A stretch of 64,000 nt of DNA from Plectrocnemia conspersa (taxonomy: Eukaryota; Arthropoda; Insecta; Trichoptera; Polycentropodidae): assembly GCA_009617715.1 (NCBI GenBank), contig VTFK01000226.1, positions 682,001 through 746,000 of the forward strand, read 5' to 3'. The position numbers were made by a program, and so were the translations under genes. Below are positions 47,812 to 58,433 of this stretch, in pieces. The notes beneath the pieces were generated by a model, which did not search any database, was not told where the DNA came from, and saw only the letters and a list, made by a program, of their open reading frames with translations. The stretch's first letter is position 1, and every line of letters begins with the position of its first letter.

Positions 47812-49317
47812 TTAATTTAAATGTAAAAGATGATCCTTTTTGGAAAACTCTTCGATGACTTTGTCGTGGAATACTTTGGTTCCTTTCAGATTTTCCAGAA
47901 GCGATTTTTCGTACGATAGGATCGCTAGAGACGGATCTTTTTCAAGTGCAGAATTGTAACTTGTACGTTTTTTATCATCTGGTCGCATAATTGGCATCGT
48001 GTAAACGAATTCAATGAATTTCCACAATTCAGGCAGCACTTCTTTAATGTCTGCTAGAGATTTGATTAGTTCTACTGTTGTTTTTAAAGTTTGGTAATTT
48101 TGACAAGAGTAAACGTACTCCAATTCGGCTTTTAACTTTGCCAAGTCGAAGATTTCTGGGTATATGAAATCTAAGTACTGAAACAAATCATCTGGAAATG
48201 TTGTTTGGTGTTTGTCAAACAGTTTCACGTCAAGTAGAGCTACAAATTTAATTTTACCCAGCTCTGAAAAACGCACGTTAATTATGTTCTTCAACGCATC
48301 TATAATAGCAATGTACTTTTTATTATATGACTCTTTCAATTGATATGTGTCTAAACATCTTTTCTTGAGTTTATGTTCATCGTCATAGTCTTCATTAATT
48401 TGTTCCCATAAATAATGGAATTGTAATTTCGCTGCGTTTAAATACGCTATTAACGTGTTTATTTTTTGTAAGCTGCAATTTACATCAAATGGCTTATATT
48501 TCAAATGTTCAGACAAATCCACAGTTTCATTGAATACATTAACAAAAAGTTTCAGATGGAAGTTGAACTTCAAGCCCTTAAGCAAAGACTTAAGTCCTAC
48601 TGCACCAAAAACAGTATCCACGTCCCACTCCTCAGAATGATCAATAATTTCATCTAATACGTTCAATATGTCTAATTTATAATCGTCTATCACTGATAAT
48701 ATTTTACTACTGTATTGTAATTGTATTTGATCAGCTGAAGAAATGCGCTTCTGTATTTGTAAGTTAAGAGCTGCAATGCGCTTTGTAGACTTGCAAAAGT
48801 ACGAACAGATCGACTTTAACGATTGGAAGAAGAAGCCGCATCCTTCTACACTTCTGAGTGATTGCGATATGAGTAAATTTAGCTTGTGATCATAGTGTTG
48901 AATTAATGTGGCAGAAGGAAATGTCTTCTGTAAGTTTTTATGGATTCCATCGATGAGAGAAGCACCGTCGTGCGATTGAGCTATTAATTTTTTACCACAG
49001 TCTAATTCTGCTATTTTTTCTTCTATGAATTTCAGAAGATTTTTGTCCAAGCTCACGTTTTTGAATCCAACTAATCTTTCTCGCATATCCAAATTTTTAT
49101 CTAAATAGCGAATGAATAGCGATAAGTACGATCTACGACTAGTTGATTCTTCTACCACGATGGAAACGAACGTTGACTCGACTATCTCAGATCGAATCTC
49201 TTCTAGTATCACTTTAACGATAGCGTTGACAAGTTCGTCTTGTATATCTCTCAGAACGTCTTCGTGGATTTTTGTATTAGCTAGATGGTTATTTAATTGG
49301 GCGTCCGATTCGCTCAT
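47812..49317 (-). CDS. hAT transposase-like body, DUF4371 and relict dimerisation domain (501 aa)
   Basis: It begins one base out of frame within the stop of the ORF above (4-base overlap at 49314-49317) and continues its homology without a gap, so the two are best read as one gene. It starts SESDAQLNNHL (family ESE...NKGN-like), then VNAIVKVILEEIRSEI, FVSIVVEESTSR, DCGKKLIAQSHDGASL, HYDHKLNLLISQS and FFQSLKSICSYFCKSTKR. The C-terminal part, VLPELWKFIEFVYTMPI then LAILSYEKSLLENLKG and FHDKVIEEFSKKD, corresponds to the hAT dimerisation region, but the ERSFS signature is missing. The usual LDEtTD reads VEESTS, so the first catalytic Asp is lost, and HC..H reads HYDH. Transposition activity is therefore unlikely; a domesticated or decaying gene is inferred. 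Confidence 0.82.
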   Translation of the reverse strand: MSESDAQLNNHLANTKIHEDVLRDIQDELVNAIVKVILEEIRSEIVESTFVSIVVEESTSRRSYLSLFIRYLDKNLDMRERLVGFKNVSLDKNLLKFIEEKIAELDCGKKLIAQSHDGASLIDGIHKNLQKTFPSATLIQHYDHKLNLLISQSLRSVEGCGFFFQSLKSICSYFCKSTKRIAALNLQIQKRISSADQIQLQYSSKILSVIDDYKLDILNVLDEIIDHSEEWDVDTVFGAVGLKSLLKGLKFNFHLKLFVNVFNETVDLSEHLKYKPFDVNCSLQKINTLIAYLNAAKLQFHYLWEQINEDYDDEHKLKKRCLDTYQLKESYNKKYIAIIDALKNIINVRFSELGKIKFVALLDVKLFDKHQTTFPDDLFQYLDFIYPEIFDLAKLKAELEYVYSCQNYQTLKTTVELIKSLADIKEVLPELWKFIEFVYTMPIMRPDDKKRTSYNSALEKDPSLAILSYEKSLLENLKGTKVFHDKVIEEFSKKDHLLHLN

Positions 49318-52300
49318 ATAGAACAGTAACTCAGGGGATTGACTTTTATTTGTTCATGATTAGATAGGAAGCAGATGACGTCGATCATTTTAGAAACTAT
49401 GTATCTATTCGCTTGTACGGTTTTGATGTACTCTTCACTTGGTAAATCTAATTTTTTGTTTAATTCAATATTTTCAATTTTATTTTGACACCTTTTAAAG
49501 AGAACTTGAGCGTTTATATGAAGAATAGATAGTTCGTGTTTATAGCAAGATTTTCTTAAATTAGCCAGATTGTCGTATCCAAATTTGTTCCACACGTTCT
49601 TATTGTTGCAGAATATTAGACAGGGCCAACAGAACACTTTCTGGAAACGAGAACATCCGCACAACCATTTAATAGATTCGTATAAACGAGGATGAAAATG
49701 TCTTACGTATGTTGTTGTCGTTTGACTATTCGGTTGCGCTATTTTAAGATGCGGACGAGGTATATCAGATGCGACTAAGGCTTCTTTTTGTTCTGTGGAC
49801 AACCCATTACCTGTATTTTTCGTTAACGTCTCAATTATACAATTACACGTGTCTGAAGATTTCGATTCTGATTGTTTTTGCTGATCTATATTGTCATACA
49901 TACTTAATATATTAACTACAGTCTTCGAGCTTTGATCGATATTCTTAGTTTTTGGAACTTCTTTTACATCTACATCTTCCAGAACTATTTGACCTATTAT
50001 CGGCGAGTTTTCAAGTTGCCTTTGTGGTTTCAAAAGATTTATATTCCTATAACTATGAAGCGTTTTATTGGCCTTTTGATGTTCCTGAATTATTTCACTG
50101 ATCGTTGGTGAGTTTTCAGGGTTTTTATTCGGTTTCAAAAGATTTACATTCCTATAACTATGAAGTGTTGTATTGATATTTGGACGTTCTTGAACAATTT
50201 CACTTATCGTCGATGAGCTCTCAATTTGATTTTGCGCATTCATAGGAGTTACATTTTTAAAACTATGAAGTGTTATAAGCGAATCTTTACAAATAGGTCC
50301 TTGGAATATTTGACTTATTGTGGTCGAGTATTTAATCTGGTTTTGAACTTCCACATGATCGATATTCTTGTAATTATGAAACGGTTGGTTGGTCTTCTTT
50401 CGATGCTCTTTGAGAAATGTATTCAACGTGGTTTCAGAATTAGTATGTTCTTTGGATTTTTGGTGAGTTTTGTGCGTTCGCTTAAAATGTTCCAAATCGT
50501 TAAAACCAAATTTATTCCATGCGTTAGCAGCAAAAGAAAAAGTCAGACAAGGCCAGCAGTACAGTTTCTTTACATGTTCACAGCCGCAAACCCATGAGTT
50601 TTTCTTATACAACTTAAGGAGTAAATCTCTTCTTTTCTGTAATCCCATATTTTCGGGATATATTGGGTTGAAGATAGGTTTAGGTGCTTCACTATAAATT
50701 ATTAATTTCTTCTGTTCCATAGACATTAAATGAAATTTTTTCCTCACTAGCATCTCAACGAGACACGTTTCCATAGGCACAGCTTCAGAATTAGATTCTT
50801 CGGTATACACTGGTATTTGGTTAATTTGTATGTTGGCACTAGCACTATCTTGTTCACCATGAAACATATTAAAATCGCTGGAGTTATTTGAAAGTGGATC
50901 CAGCGGTTGGTGCAACGGTGCCATATCCATTGTTACTTCTTGGATGTTTTCAACAGCTATAATATTTTCTTTCATCTCGACGAACCTTTCAAACTCCATG
51001 TGAATATCTATATCATCATTCTCATACTCTTGATTTATGTCTGATTGGTCAAAATTGTCTAAATCGCTAAAACCACTTTCAGTGTTCAATATATCTATGT
51101 TGGGATCTGGCTGTATTTCAGAAAGATTCGGTTCGGTGTTTAATCGATTGATCGAATATTCTTGTTTGATGAGAGATTCGCAGAAAATGTCTTGGTAATT
51201 AGATCGACTTACGGTATCTAACGGATCTTCTATTGTTTCTTGCTCGTTCAAGAACTCAGGTCTAAAACTTACTTGTTCGAAGCTTTGATATTTGTCTATT
51301 TCATCATTCGAGCTCTCTTGTTTTACTTGCAGATTGCTAAGATTATCGAAATCGCAAGAGATGTTTTCAGCGTTTAGACTAAGAGTATCGTCGATTTCAA
51401 AATCTGTTTTGGCGAAACTTTGAAACTCGATAGATGCATGTATTTGATCACCTAAACATTCTTCTTTTACGTGGGTTGCTCCAAGACTGTACAAATCGTT
51501 GGAGCATTCTTCAATATTCTCCGATTTTTTAATCTCCTTTTGATTTTCTTGTGATTCTTCGAAACTTTTAAAGTCATCTAAGAGGCTGTCTTTACCAATG
51601 CTAGAGCATTCTTGTTGCATGTCAAATTTGACGAAACTGTCAGAATCATCAGAATCGCTTTCAATATCTTGTGCATCTTCCGTAGCCTCTTGATTATTGA
51701 GATCGTCACTTGAAGATTCTGACTCACTTTCGGCATCTTCATCGCTGTTTCTAACACTTTTTAGTAACTTCTTATATTTGGCTTGTGAACTTATGTGTTC
51801 AAGTGTATCTTGGTGCCTTTTATGCGACGCGTTAAAGGTGTCTAAGTTAGTGAAACCAAATCTACCCCAGTTATTCAAGGAGTTGGAGAACATGAGACAG
51901 GGCCAGCAGAACAGTTTTGACAAATACGAGCAGCCGCACAACCAAGGGGTGCTATCGTAGAGGTCCATAAGAAACGCATTTTTTCGTTTACTAGGTTGCA
52001 TTTTATCGACAACGTTGAAATTTGGACGAGGTATATCAACACTGACTATGGATTTCTGCATTTTTGGTGACATCGTGAGAAACGTTTTATTTACCAGCGT
52101 TTCAATGATACAATTGCAAGTGTTTTTAATTTCTGCTTCTGGGTCTTCGTTAATGTTAGTTTGAAACTTTTTAAACTCTTTTGATGCGTTTATATGCTCT
52201 TTGGATGATTCGTGGACTTTAATAGCTCTGCACATGTTGGCTAAGTTGCTATAGCCATATTGATTCCAATACGTTGAAGTGGGACAGAACAAAAGGCAGG

Positions 52301-52958
52301 TCCAGCAGAATAGTTTCATCAAATGTTCGCAACCGCACATCCATGGAGCTGAATCATAAAAACGCATGTGGAAATGTCTATCGTAACACTTAGTAGGAGC
52401 GGCAATAGGTTGTATTAGTTGTAAGTTTGGTCTGAGTATTTCAGTATTAAATATGGCTACTTTTTGATCGTGCGGCATCGATGTAAACTTTGTCTTTAAA
52501 AGATTTTCAATGATGCAATTGCAAACGTTTTCAGAATCGGGATGGCCGAATTGAGTAGGTTTTTTAATTATGACCCGCAAGCTTTCAAGTTTGCTTTGTG
52601 AACTTTTATGTTCTGCAGAGTCGTTGTGGATTTTTTTAGCTTTGATAATATTGCCCAAATCATCGTAGCCTAAAGAACTCCACGATGTAGCAGCGTTAGA
52701 AAACAGCAGACACGGCCAACAGAAAAGCTTCTGCAAATTAGTGCATCCGCATAACCAATCGACGTTCCCATACATACGCATGTGAAAATGTCTTTGATAT
52801 CCTTGAGATTTGTCTTCCTGTGTTATTGTCAAATTTGGTTGAAGTAACTCACTGTGGATTGTAATTTCCTTTTGCCATTGTGGCATTTGATTAAAGCTTT
52901 TATTCATCAATTCTTCAATGATGCAATTGCACATATTATCCGACGTATCCTCCTCCAT
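49314..52958 (-). CDS. Five-module TTF/ZMYM-like zinc-finger protein, hAT-derived (upstream ORF, 1214 aa)
   Basis: A single intronless ORF. Five modules of about 120 residues (roughly 8-128, 144-267, 279-402, 728-854, 1036-1162) each run: (N/T)CNCIIE-type start, a P-x-x-x-I linker, then W(L/M/V)CGC, (K/F)xLFCWPCLxF, W-x-x-x-G-(Y/F)-x-x-L, and H-x5-H (for example C70, C72, C80, C83, H111, H117 in module 1). This is the zinc-finger that precedes the transposase in ZMYM1-like hAT proteins, normally present once. Module 4 has lost one Cys of the CNC start. Residues 403-727 are an acidic Asp/Glu/Ser linker. Residues about 860-1020 hold a 35-residue tandem repeat. The end runs into the first part of the hAT body (NRYIVSKMIDVICFLSNHEQ) before a TGA. 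DNA or chromatin binding is inferred; no function is known. Confidence 0.85.
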   Translation of the reverse strand: MEEDTSDNMCNCIIEELMNKSFNQMPQWQKEITIHSELLQPNLTITQEDKSQGYQRHFHMRMYGNVDWLCGCTNLQKLFCWPCLLFSNAATSWSSLGYDDLGNIIKAKKIHNDSAEHKSSQSKLESLRVIIKKPTQFGHPDSENVCNCIIENLLKTKFTSMPHDQKVAIFNTEILRPNLQLIQPIAAPTKCYDRHFHMRFYDSAPWMCGCEHLMKLFCWTCLLFCPTSTYWNQYGYSNLANMCRAIKVHESSKEHINASKEFKKFQTNINEDPEAEIKNTCNCIIETLVNKTFLTMSPKMQKSIVSVDIPRPNFNVVDKMQPSKRKNAFLMDLYDSTPWLCGCSYLSKLFCWPCLMFSNSLNNWGRFGFTNLDTFNASHKRHQDTLEHISSQAKYKKLLKSVRNSDEDAESESESSSDDLNNQEATEDAQDIESDSDDSDSFVKFDMQQECSSIGKDSLLDDFKSFEESQENQKEIKKSENIEECSNDLYSLGATHVKEECLGDQIHASIEFQSFAKTDFEIDDTLSLNAENISCDFDNLSNLQVKQESSNDEIDKYQSFEQVSFRPEFLNEQETIEDPLDTVSRSNYQDIFCESLIKQEYSINRLNTEPNLSEIQPDPNIDILNTESGFSDLDNFDQSDINQEYENDDIDIHMEFERFVEMKENIIAVENIQEVTMDMAPLHQPLDPLSNNSSDFNMFHGEQDSASANIQINQIPVYTEESNSEAVPMETCLVEMLVRKKFHLMSMEQKKLIIYSEAPKPIFNPIYPENMGLQKRRDLLLKLYKKNSWVCGCEHVKKLYCWPCLTFSFAANAWNKFGFNDLEHFKRTHKTHQKSKEHTNSETTLNTFLKEHRKKTNQPFHNYKNIDHVEVQNQIKYSTTISQIFQGPICKDSLITLHSFKNVTPMNAQNQIESSSTISEIVQERPNINTTLHSYRNVNLLKPNKNPENSPTISEIIQEHQKANKTLHSYRNINLLKPQRQLENSPIIGQIVLEDVDVKEVPKTKNIDQSSKTVVNILSMYDNIDQQKQSESKSSDTCNCIIETLTKNTGNGLSTEQKEALVASDIPRPHLKIAQPNSQTTTTYVRHFHPRLYESIKWLCGCSRFQKVFCWPCLIFCNNKNVWNKFGYDNLANLRKSCYKHELSILHINAQVLFKRCQNKIENIELNKKLDLPSEEYIKTVQANRYIVSKMIDVICFLSNHEQIKVNPLSYCSI
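49985..50390 (-). repeat. Tandem 105-nt coding repeat (35 residues per unit)
   Basis: The word aactatgaag recurs at 50051, 50156 and 50261, exactly 105 bases apart, with a weaker fourth copy 111 bases further (50372). The encoded units read roughly LHSYRNVNLLKP followed by ENSPTISEIVQE. Confidence 0.9.
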
Positions 52959-52979
52959 CTTCTGATGTTAAATTCACCT

Positions 52980-55900
52980 GAAATATTAATTTATATTAAG
53001 AAGTGCAAAAATATTTACCGTTCAATCGTATTTATATTCAACATATTATATACAATCGTATTGTGAATTATAAAAATATATTCCCCCTCCCCCATCCACT
53101 AATTTAGAGAGTAAATATAATAAGCACAGGGTTTTATTTCACATTGTTAAATACATTTTCAAACATGAAAAATATTTATAGTTTTAATAAAAAACCGAAG
53201 ATATAAAGATATATTTTCTTTACTATGATGTAAAACGAGTATACATGTCATATTATTATGTATAAATATGTCGAATAAAAAGTTAACCACTTTATGCTCA
53301 GGTTTTTTAAAGAAAAAAATCAGGTTTTATTATTTTACATTACAATATTTTTACATAATTTAAAAAAAAAACACAATAGTATGGAAAAATGCAAAAAACG
53401 TAATATAATATAAAAAGCAATACATTTTGTTTTGATATTTTTTACACGGGCGTGTTTTGTTTGTTTATCATATGTAATATAGAGAAGTCGAAACAGGCGA
53501 ACGTCACTCGGGTTGGTGCAATTCGGTACATGTGCCGCGCGCTAGTTTATCTCGTTCAAAAGCATGAAGTGGTTAATATTTTAGATATTCATCAGCGATG
53601 CACTTTCATATGTATATTTTTTATAAGTAGTAACAAAAAAAAAGAATAAGTTGGAGATTGTTATGATAAATATAATATATATTAGTTATTTTGATTGTCA
53701 CTATTCATCAAAATCTATGGGTATTTTGCATTGTGAAAAATAAACTTTAGAGAATTATTTAATAGTAAAATTTTAAGCAAAAAATAGTATTTGTTAGTTG
53801 CTTACACAGAAGACAGAAAATTGCTATAAAATATTTTTTTGTATACGTATATTATTGATTTATTTAAAAAAAATTAATGCAACAGAATCACTGTCGTAAA
53901 ATAAAGGCAAAAATAACTGTTGCACTGAAATACAGAAATCCAACAAACTGGCGAATATCTAACGTTTTCCACTTTTCTAAATATATATTTTAAAGGTTGC
54001 AAATAAATGTTACAGCTACATATTTTTTTATGAATATATTATATTTCCTATAAGCTGAAGGTTACTTGTTAGTTAGCACGGTGCCACGCTCAAAAACTAC
54101 TAGTTGTTACTCCCCACTGAGTTTCCCGTGCTGTTCAAACCCAAACATAATTTAATAAAATTAACCATCATACTGTGGGGTTTCTTATTCGTATAATCGC
54201 GCAGTAAATAGCATAACCACGATCATTAAATACATAATATAAACAAAGACTGATATTGAACGGACCACCACAATAACCCTCGTAATGTCGAAAAAAAATC
54301 GTTAGTATTAGATATTTGTTTTATATTCCAGTGTCATACCATCTCAATTGATTCAAGATTTGCTGAAACATGTGTATTTTAAAATATTTATGTATATTTA
54401 TAATATAAAGCAGCCATAAGATAAACAAAACTAATGTTACTTTTAAGAAATTTGCCCTGCGCGGCTAAATATACCATATTTTCTAAAGAAACTGGCAGTT
54501 TTTGGGTTGATTAATAAAACATTTACGCTCCTCACAAATTTATCTTGAATTTTAGAAAAAAAAAAAAAAATTTTTTGTTAAAAAAATTGCGCTGCATTAT
54601 TTATTAGTAAAATTGCATTCAGGTAAAAGTAAATAAAACAAAACATTAAAAAACAGCATATATGTACATATACATGATATGTTTACTAGAAAACATACGT
54701 AGATTTTTTTTGGAAATACATACATATGTATATGAAAATTAATAATAATAAAATTGTGCTGCGCGGGCAAAGGAAACGCGTTTTAATAAAAATAAAATGT
54801 CATTTCGAGAGTGATTTATACAAAAAGTTAATTAAGCTAGTATTGTTTTTCCTATATTAAATACAAGTTTTTGACAAAATATTCAAAAATCCCGTTTTAA
54901 CCCTAAATTAAAAAAAATATTCATGGTTCACAATTTTTGTAAAGTTGTGATTATAAACGTTTTGCTCTTCTGACTCAAAAGATTTCCGACCCCTGGACGC
55001 CTTTTTGTTAAGTTAAATCAATAAAATTTTACTAATTTTCAAAGAATATTCGCTTAATTTTAAAATCTATATCTCCCAGATGCTGCATAAAAAGAATCAA
55101 ATATAAATATAATATGCAAATTGTAAATGCACAAACTTATTTAATTTTAGGGAGGGGTAGATATATATCGTAACACAACTAAGTCGTTTTATTTTAAATG
55201 AAAAAATTCAATAATAATTCAAATAATTTAAATAAAACGAGTTTGAGCGCGGAGCGTAAAATAATGGGCGCAAAGCGTGAAATGTTGGGTGCCTAGATAC
55301 GAACGATACTATATCTGCCGAACGCGACATGAGCGCTTCACGCGCCGCAAGCGCTAGCAGTCGACGAGCATATGCGACATGAACGTAGTATCTGCTCCAT
55401 ACATATGCGTTCCAAAACCGGCATATTGGGCAATACTGGCTATTAGGCTAAAATATCAACCATGCTTATGAATAAAAAATAGGCACAGTAGCCTTCTACG
55501 AGTACTTACTTCTTATTTGTTGAAAGATACAGAAACTATGTAGGTTATGTCGCCTCCAACGCTGTAAACCGTGACATCCGGCGAACTGGGCGATAATTCT
55601 CGTTCGATGAAATGGCAGCGCGCATGTGCGAGAGACGCGGGCGCGTCTCTGCGTCGAAGCTAACCATACACGTTCTATATCGATATTCGGTTAAGAATTA
55701 TTATGTTTCGTAAATATTCACCGTTGTATTTAAAACAAATATATAATATAACAACATAGCGCGCCACTCGTTAAATATGATTCATCGCCATTCATAGTGA
55801 AACGTGTTTACTATTGAAAAAAGTATGTATAGGCGTCCCTCTTTGCCTCCATTTACGTGAGCGAGATAGAGATACATTTTAGTTAGCGGTTTACTTAATT

Positions 55901-56450
55901 TTTTTGTTTTGTTCGTTTTTATTTTGTTTATCAACTGAAACGTTTTTGAAAGCACGTAACTGAATAATATCATGAGATTATTTTGTTGATACAGCTAAGC
56001 ATATAATACGATTTTAAAACTATGGTTTGCGATCCGATTATGGCCAAAAATTATTTAAATAAAAAGATAACATCAGCAAGTCAATGAAGCAGCACTTCAA
56101 AAATCTAAATCTGAACCCTATTTTTATCAATTTAAATCGTATCTAGGAGATCAGAACTAGTGATTATTATAATTATAATTAGATTAGTTTCTCCTTATTT
56201 CTAGTCTCGCGTGATTAATAGATAATATCGAGATAGGTCGTGCATATATATATATTATTAGCGCTAAATTTAATTATATATGTATAAAAAAATTAAAAGT
56301 GATAACAGTCATAGTATAATCATTATACTCTAGGGCTCAAGAAAATTAAAAAAGAGGATGGTCAGGCGAACTAAAGACGGAGCTAAACGTGATTGGTGAT
56401 AAATTTCCCTTATATCCCATTCGTCTAAGCTTCATATCGAAGGATAAGCT
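52980..56450. other. Spacer between the hAT-derived gene and the Lrrk 3' end
   Basis: Mostly AT-rich. Bases 55240-55680 are CpG-rich with a short strong hairpin (agagacgcg-gg-cgcgtctct near 55632-55651), and could be a promoter or an element, but I see no gene in them. Confidence 0.4.
54133..54160 (+). repeat. Half-copy of the 16563-16710 foldback family
   Basis: ctgttcaaacccaaacataa repeats the left arm and its leading bases (gctgttcaaacccaaac) at 16559. Confidence 0.6.
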
Positions 56451-56454
56451 GATC

Positions 56455-56600
56455 ACAAAGGAACGGAGGCTATAGAGGCTTACCATTTTGACAACTGCGA
56501 GGCTCTACGACTCTTTTTATATATATAACTGTGCAATAAACTGTGTAACAAACCGCTTTACCAGCGTCAAACTGGCTGAAAAGACACTACTAGGCCACAA
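56455..56600 (+). repeat. Retroelement-like 3' end, copy C
   Basis: Shares ttaccattttgacaactgcg and aggctctacga with copy A, and gcaataaactgtgtaacaaa and actggctgaa with A and B. Confidence 0.6.
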
Positions 56601-56609
56601 ATCCAAAAA

Positions 56610-58080
56610 TATTTAATATAATAAGATGTATTTAATATTTTCATTAAATCTTTTTGATCCAAAATTATCTAGTATCTAAGCCTGACGGTGATTTTTGACT
56701 CAATGCATCCATAAGTTCGCGAACTGCGCTCGTAATTTCAAATACGAAATCTTGCCTTTTATTAGTTTTATGAAATCAAAAATATCAGGCATCGTGTTTT
56801 GAACATTTTAAAATACTATTATTAATTACACACTGTTTTTATAAAATACATTTATAATATCAGTTGACAAATATTTAAGATAAGATTAATACTATTTAAA
56901 TTGTATTATTGTATATTAAATCTTTTATAGATTATACATATTCAATATATTTTATTAAAGCGATAAACCAATGATATAAATAAAAAAATGTATTATGCTA
57001 TATATTAATTTATTAATATATAATTTTAATAACAGTAATTTAAGCATATTAGAAATTCATATATTCTTTTTATAACAGCAAAAAAATATGTCTTTTTTTA
57101 TCAATAATTAGTCGCAATACAGATTAATAAAACACAAAAGTATACAATTCAATATGAGCTTTGATATTCTTCCACATATTTTTTAGAATAACTCTACTTC
57201 TAATAATTGCAATCAGATCTATCTGTATCAAATGTAAAACACATAGTCAGCTCTTTACAAATGGAATGATAGCGATAATGTTTTTAAATAACATTTAATG
57301 CTAATATATAAATCTTTCAACAATCTTTGGCGAACAAGAAAAATAGTATATACGTATGATTTAATTAAAAAAATAAATTGAATCTAAACTGTAATAGATG
57401 GAATGGCAGGATCGGAATTGGCGATAGTGCAATTGTTTTATAAATATAAAAATACGACAGTCTTTCATCATCTTCTCATATCACAACAATCGATTAATAA
57501 TCAAAATAATACAAATAAAAATGTTGAAAGTTTGATTTAAAATATCATGAGTTAAAAATATACAATATTTTAAAGTGTACAAAGCGTTAAAATCAATAAA
57601 TAATACATGAGATCATTAGGAATTATAAACATCAATGGCAGGATACAGATCTAGTTGCTACTATGTTGTATTCAGAAATGTTCTACGTTTGAATGCTTCA
57701 AGGTGAATACAATAGTATACATTTAAGCCACTGATGAATAAGTTATAATCTTAATATTAATAGTGAGATTAAAAAATAAATAACATTAAAAAAACAACAT
57801 ACATTGACTGATGATATTTTCTAGTAAGTTAATTAAGATGAAAAATAAAACTGTTACACAATAAGAAAACTACGAGTATTATAAGACACTTATCACAGAA
57901 AACATATTATATAGATTAAGTTCAAAATGGTTTTCTAACATTTTTTTACTTACGATATATCACAAGTGTATGGAAACGGAATTTAATTTATTTTCAAATT
58001 TGATTAAATCGTAGCATAAAAGACTAGAAATATAGAGTTAGAGTTACTATTTTAAATAGTATTTTTTTACTTTATATTAT
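56610..58080. other. AT-rich spacer, possible Lrrk 3' UTR at its right end
   Basis: No recognisable gene. Confidence 0.4.
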
Positions 58081-58092
58081 TTGGTTGTATGG

Positions 58093-58201
58093 GGGTAAAT
58101 CAAAAGTTAAAGCAAATCGATCAGGTTAAATTTTAAACAGTTTAAAAATGTCTTATTAAACCAAAAAAGTTTAATAAATTGCTTTTAATTTTGATTTACC
58201 C
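58093..58201. mobile_element. Short MITE with 23-bp inverted ends
   Basis: The left end gggtaaatcaaaagttaaag and the reverse complement of the right end, gggtaaatcaaaattaaaag, agree at 21 of 23 positions across 109 bp. The superfamily is unclear. Confidence 0.7.
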
Positions 58202-58433
58202 TCGTATTATTATCAATCGTCAATAAAGCTGAAGATTTGGTTTTAAGCTACGGAGTAACATATCCGTGCAAAAAAATCATAAACGAGCTATTATATTAAA
58301 TAAGATCTAAGAAAATATTCAAATGGTATAAAAAATCCATAGTTTTTCAATTTATACAGATTTTAAAACGCACTAAATTGAATTTAATAATATCGAAAAA
58401 TATCAATTTCGTCGAGAATAACTCGACATAGTT

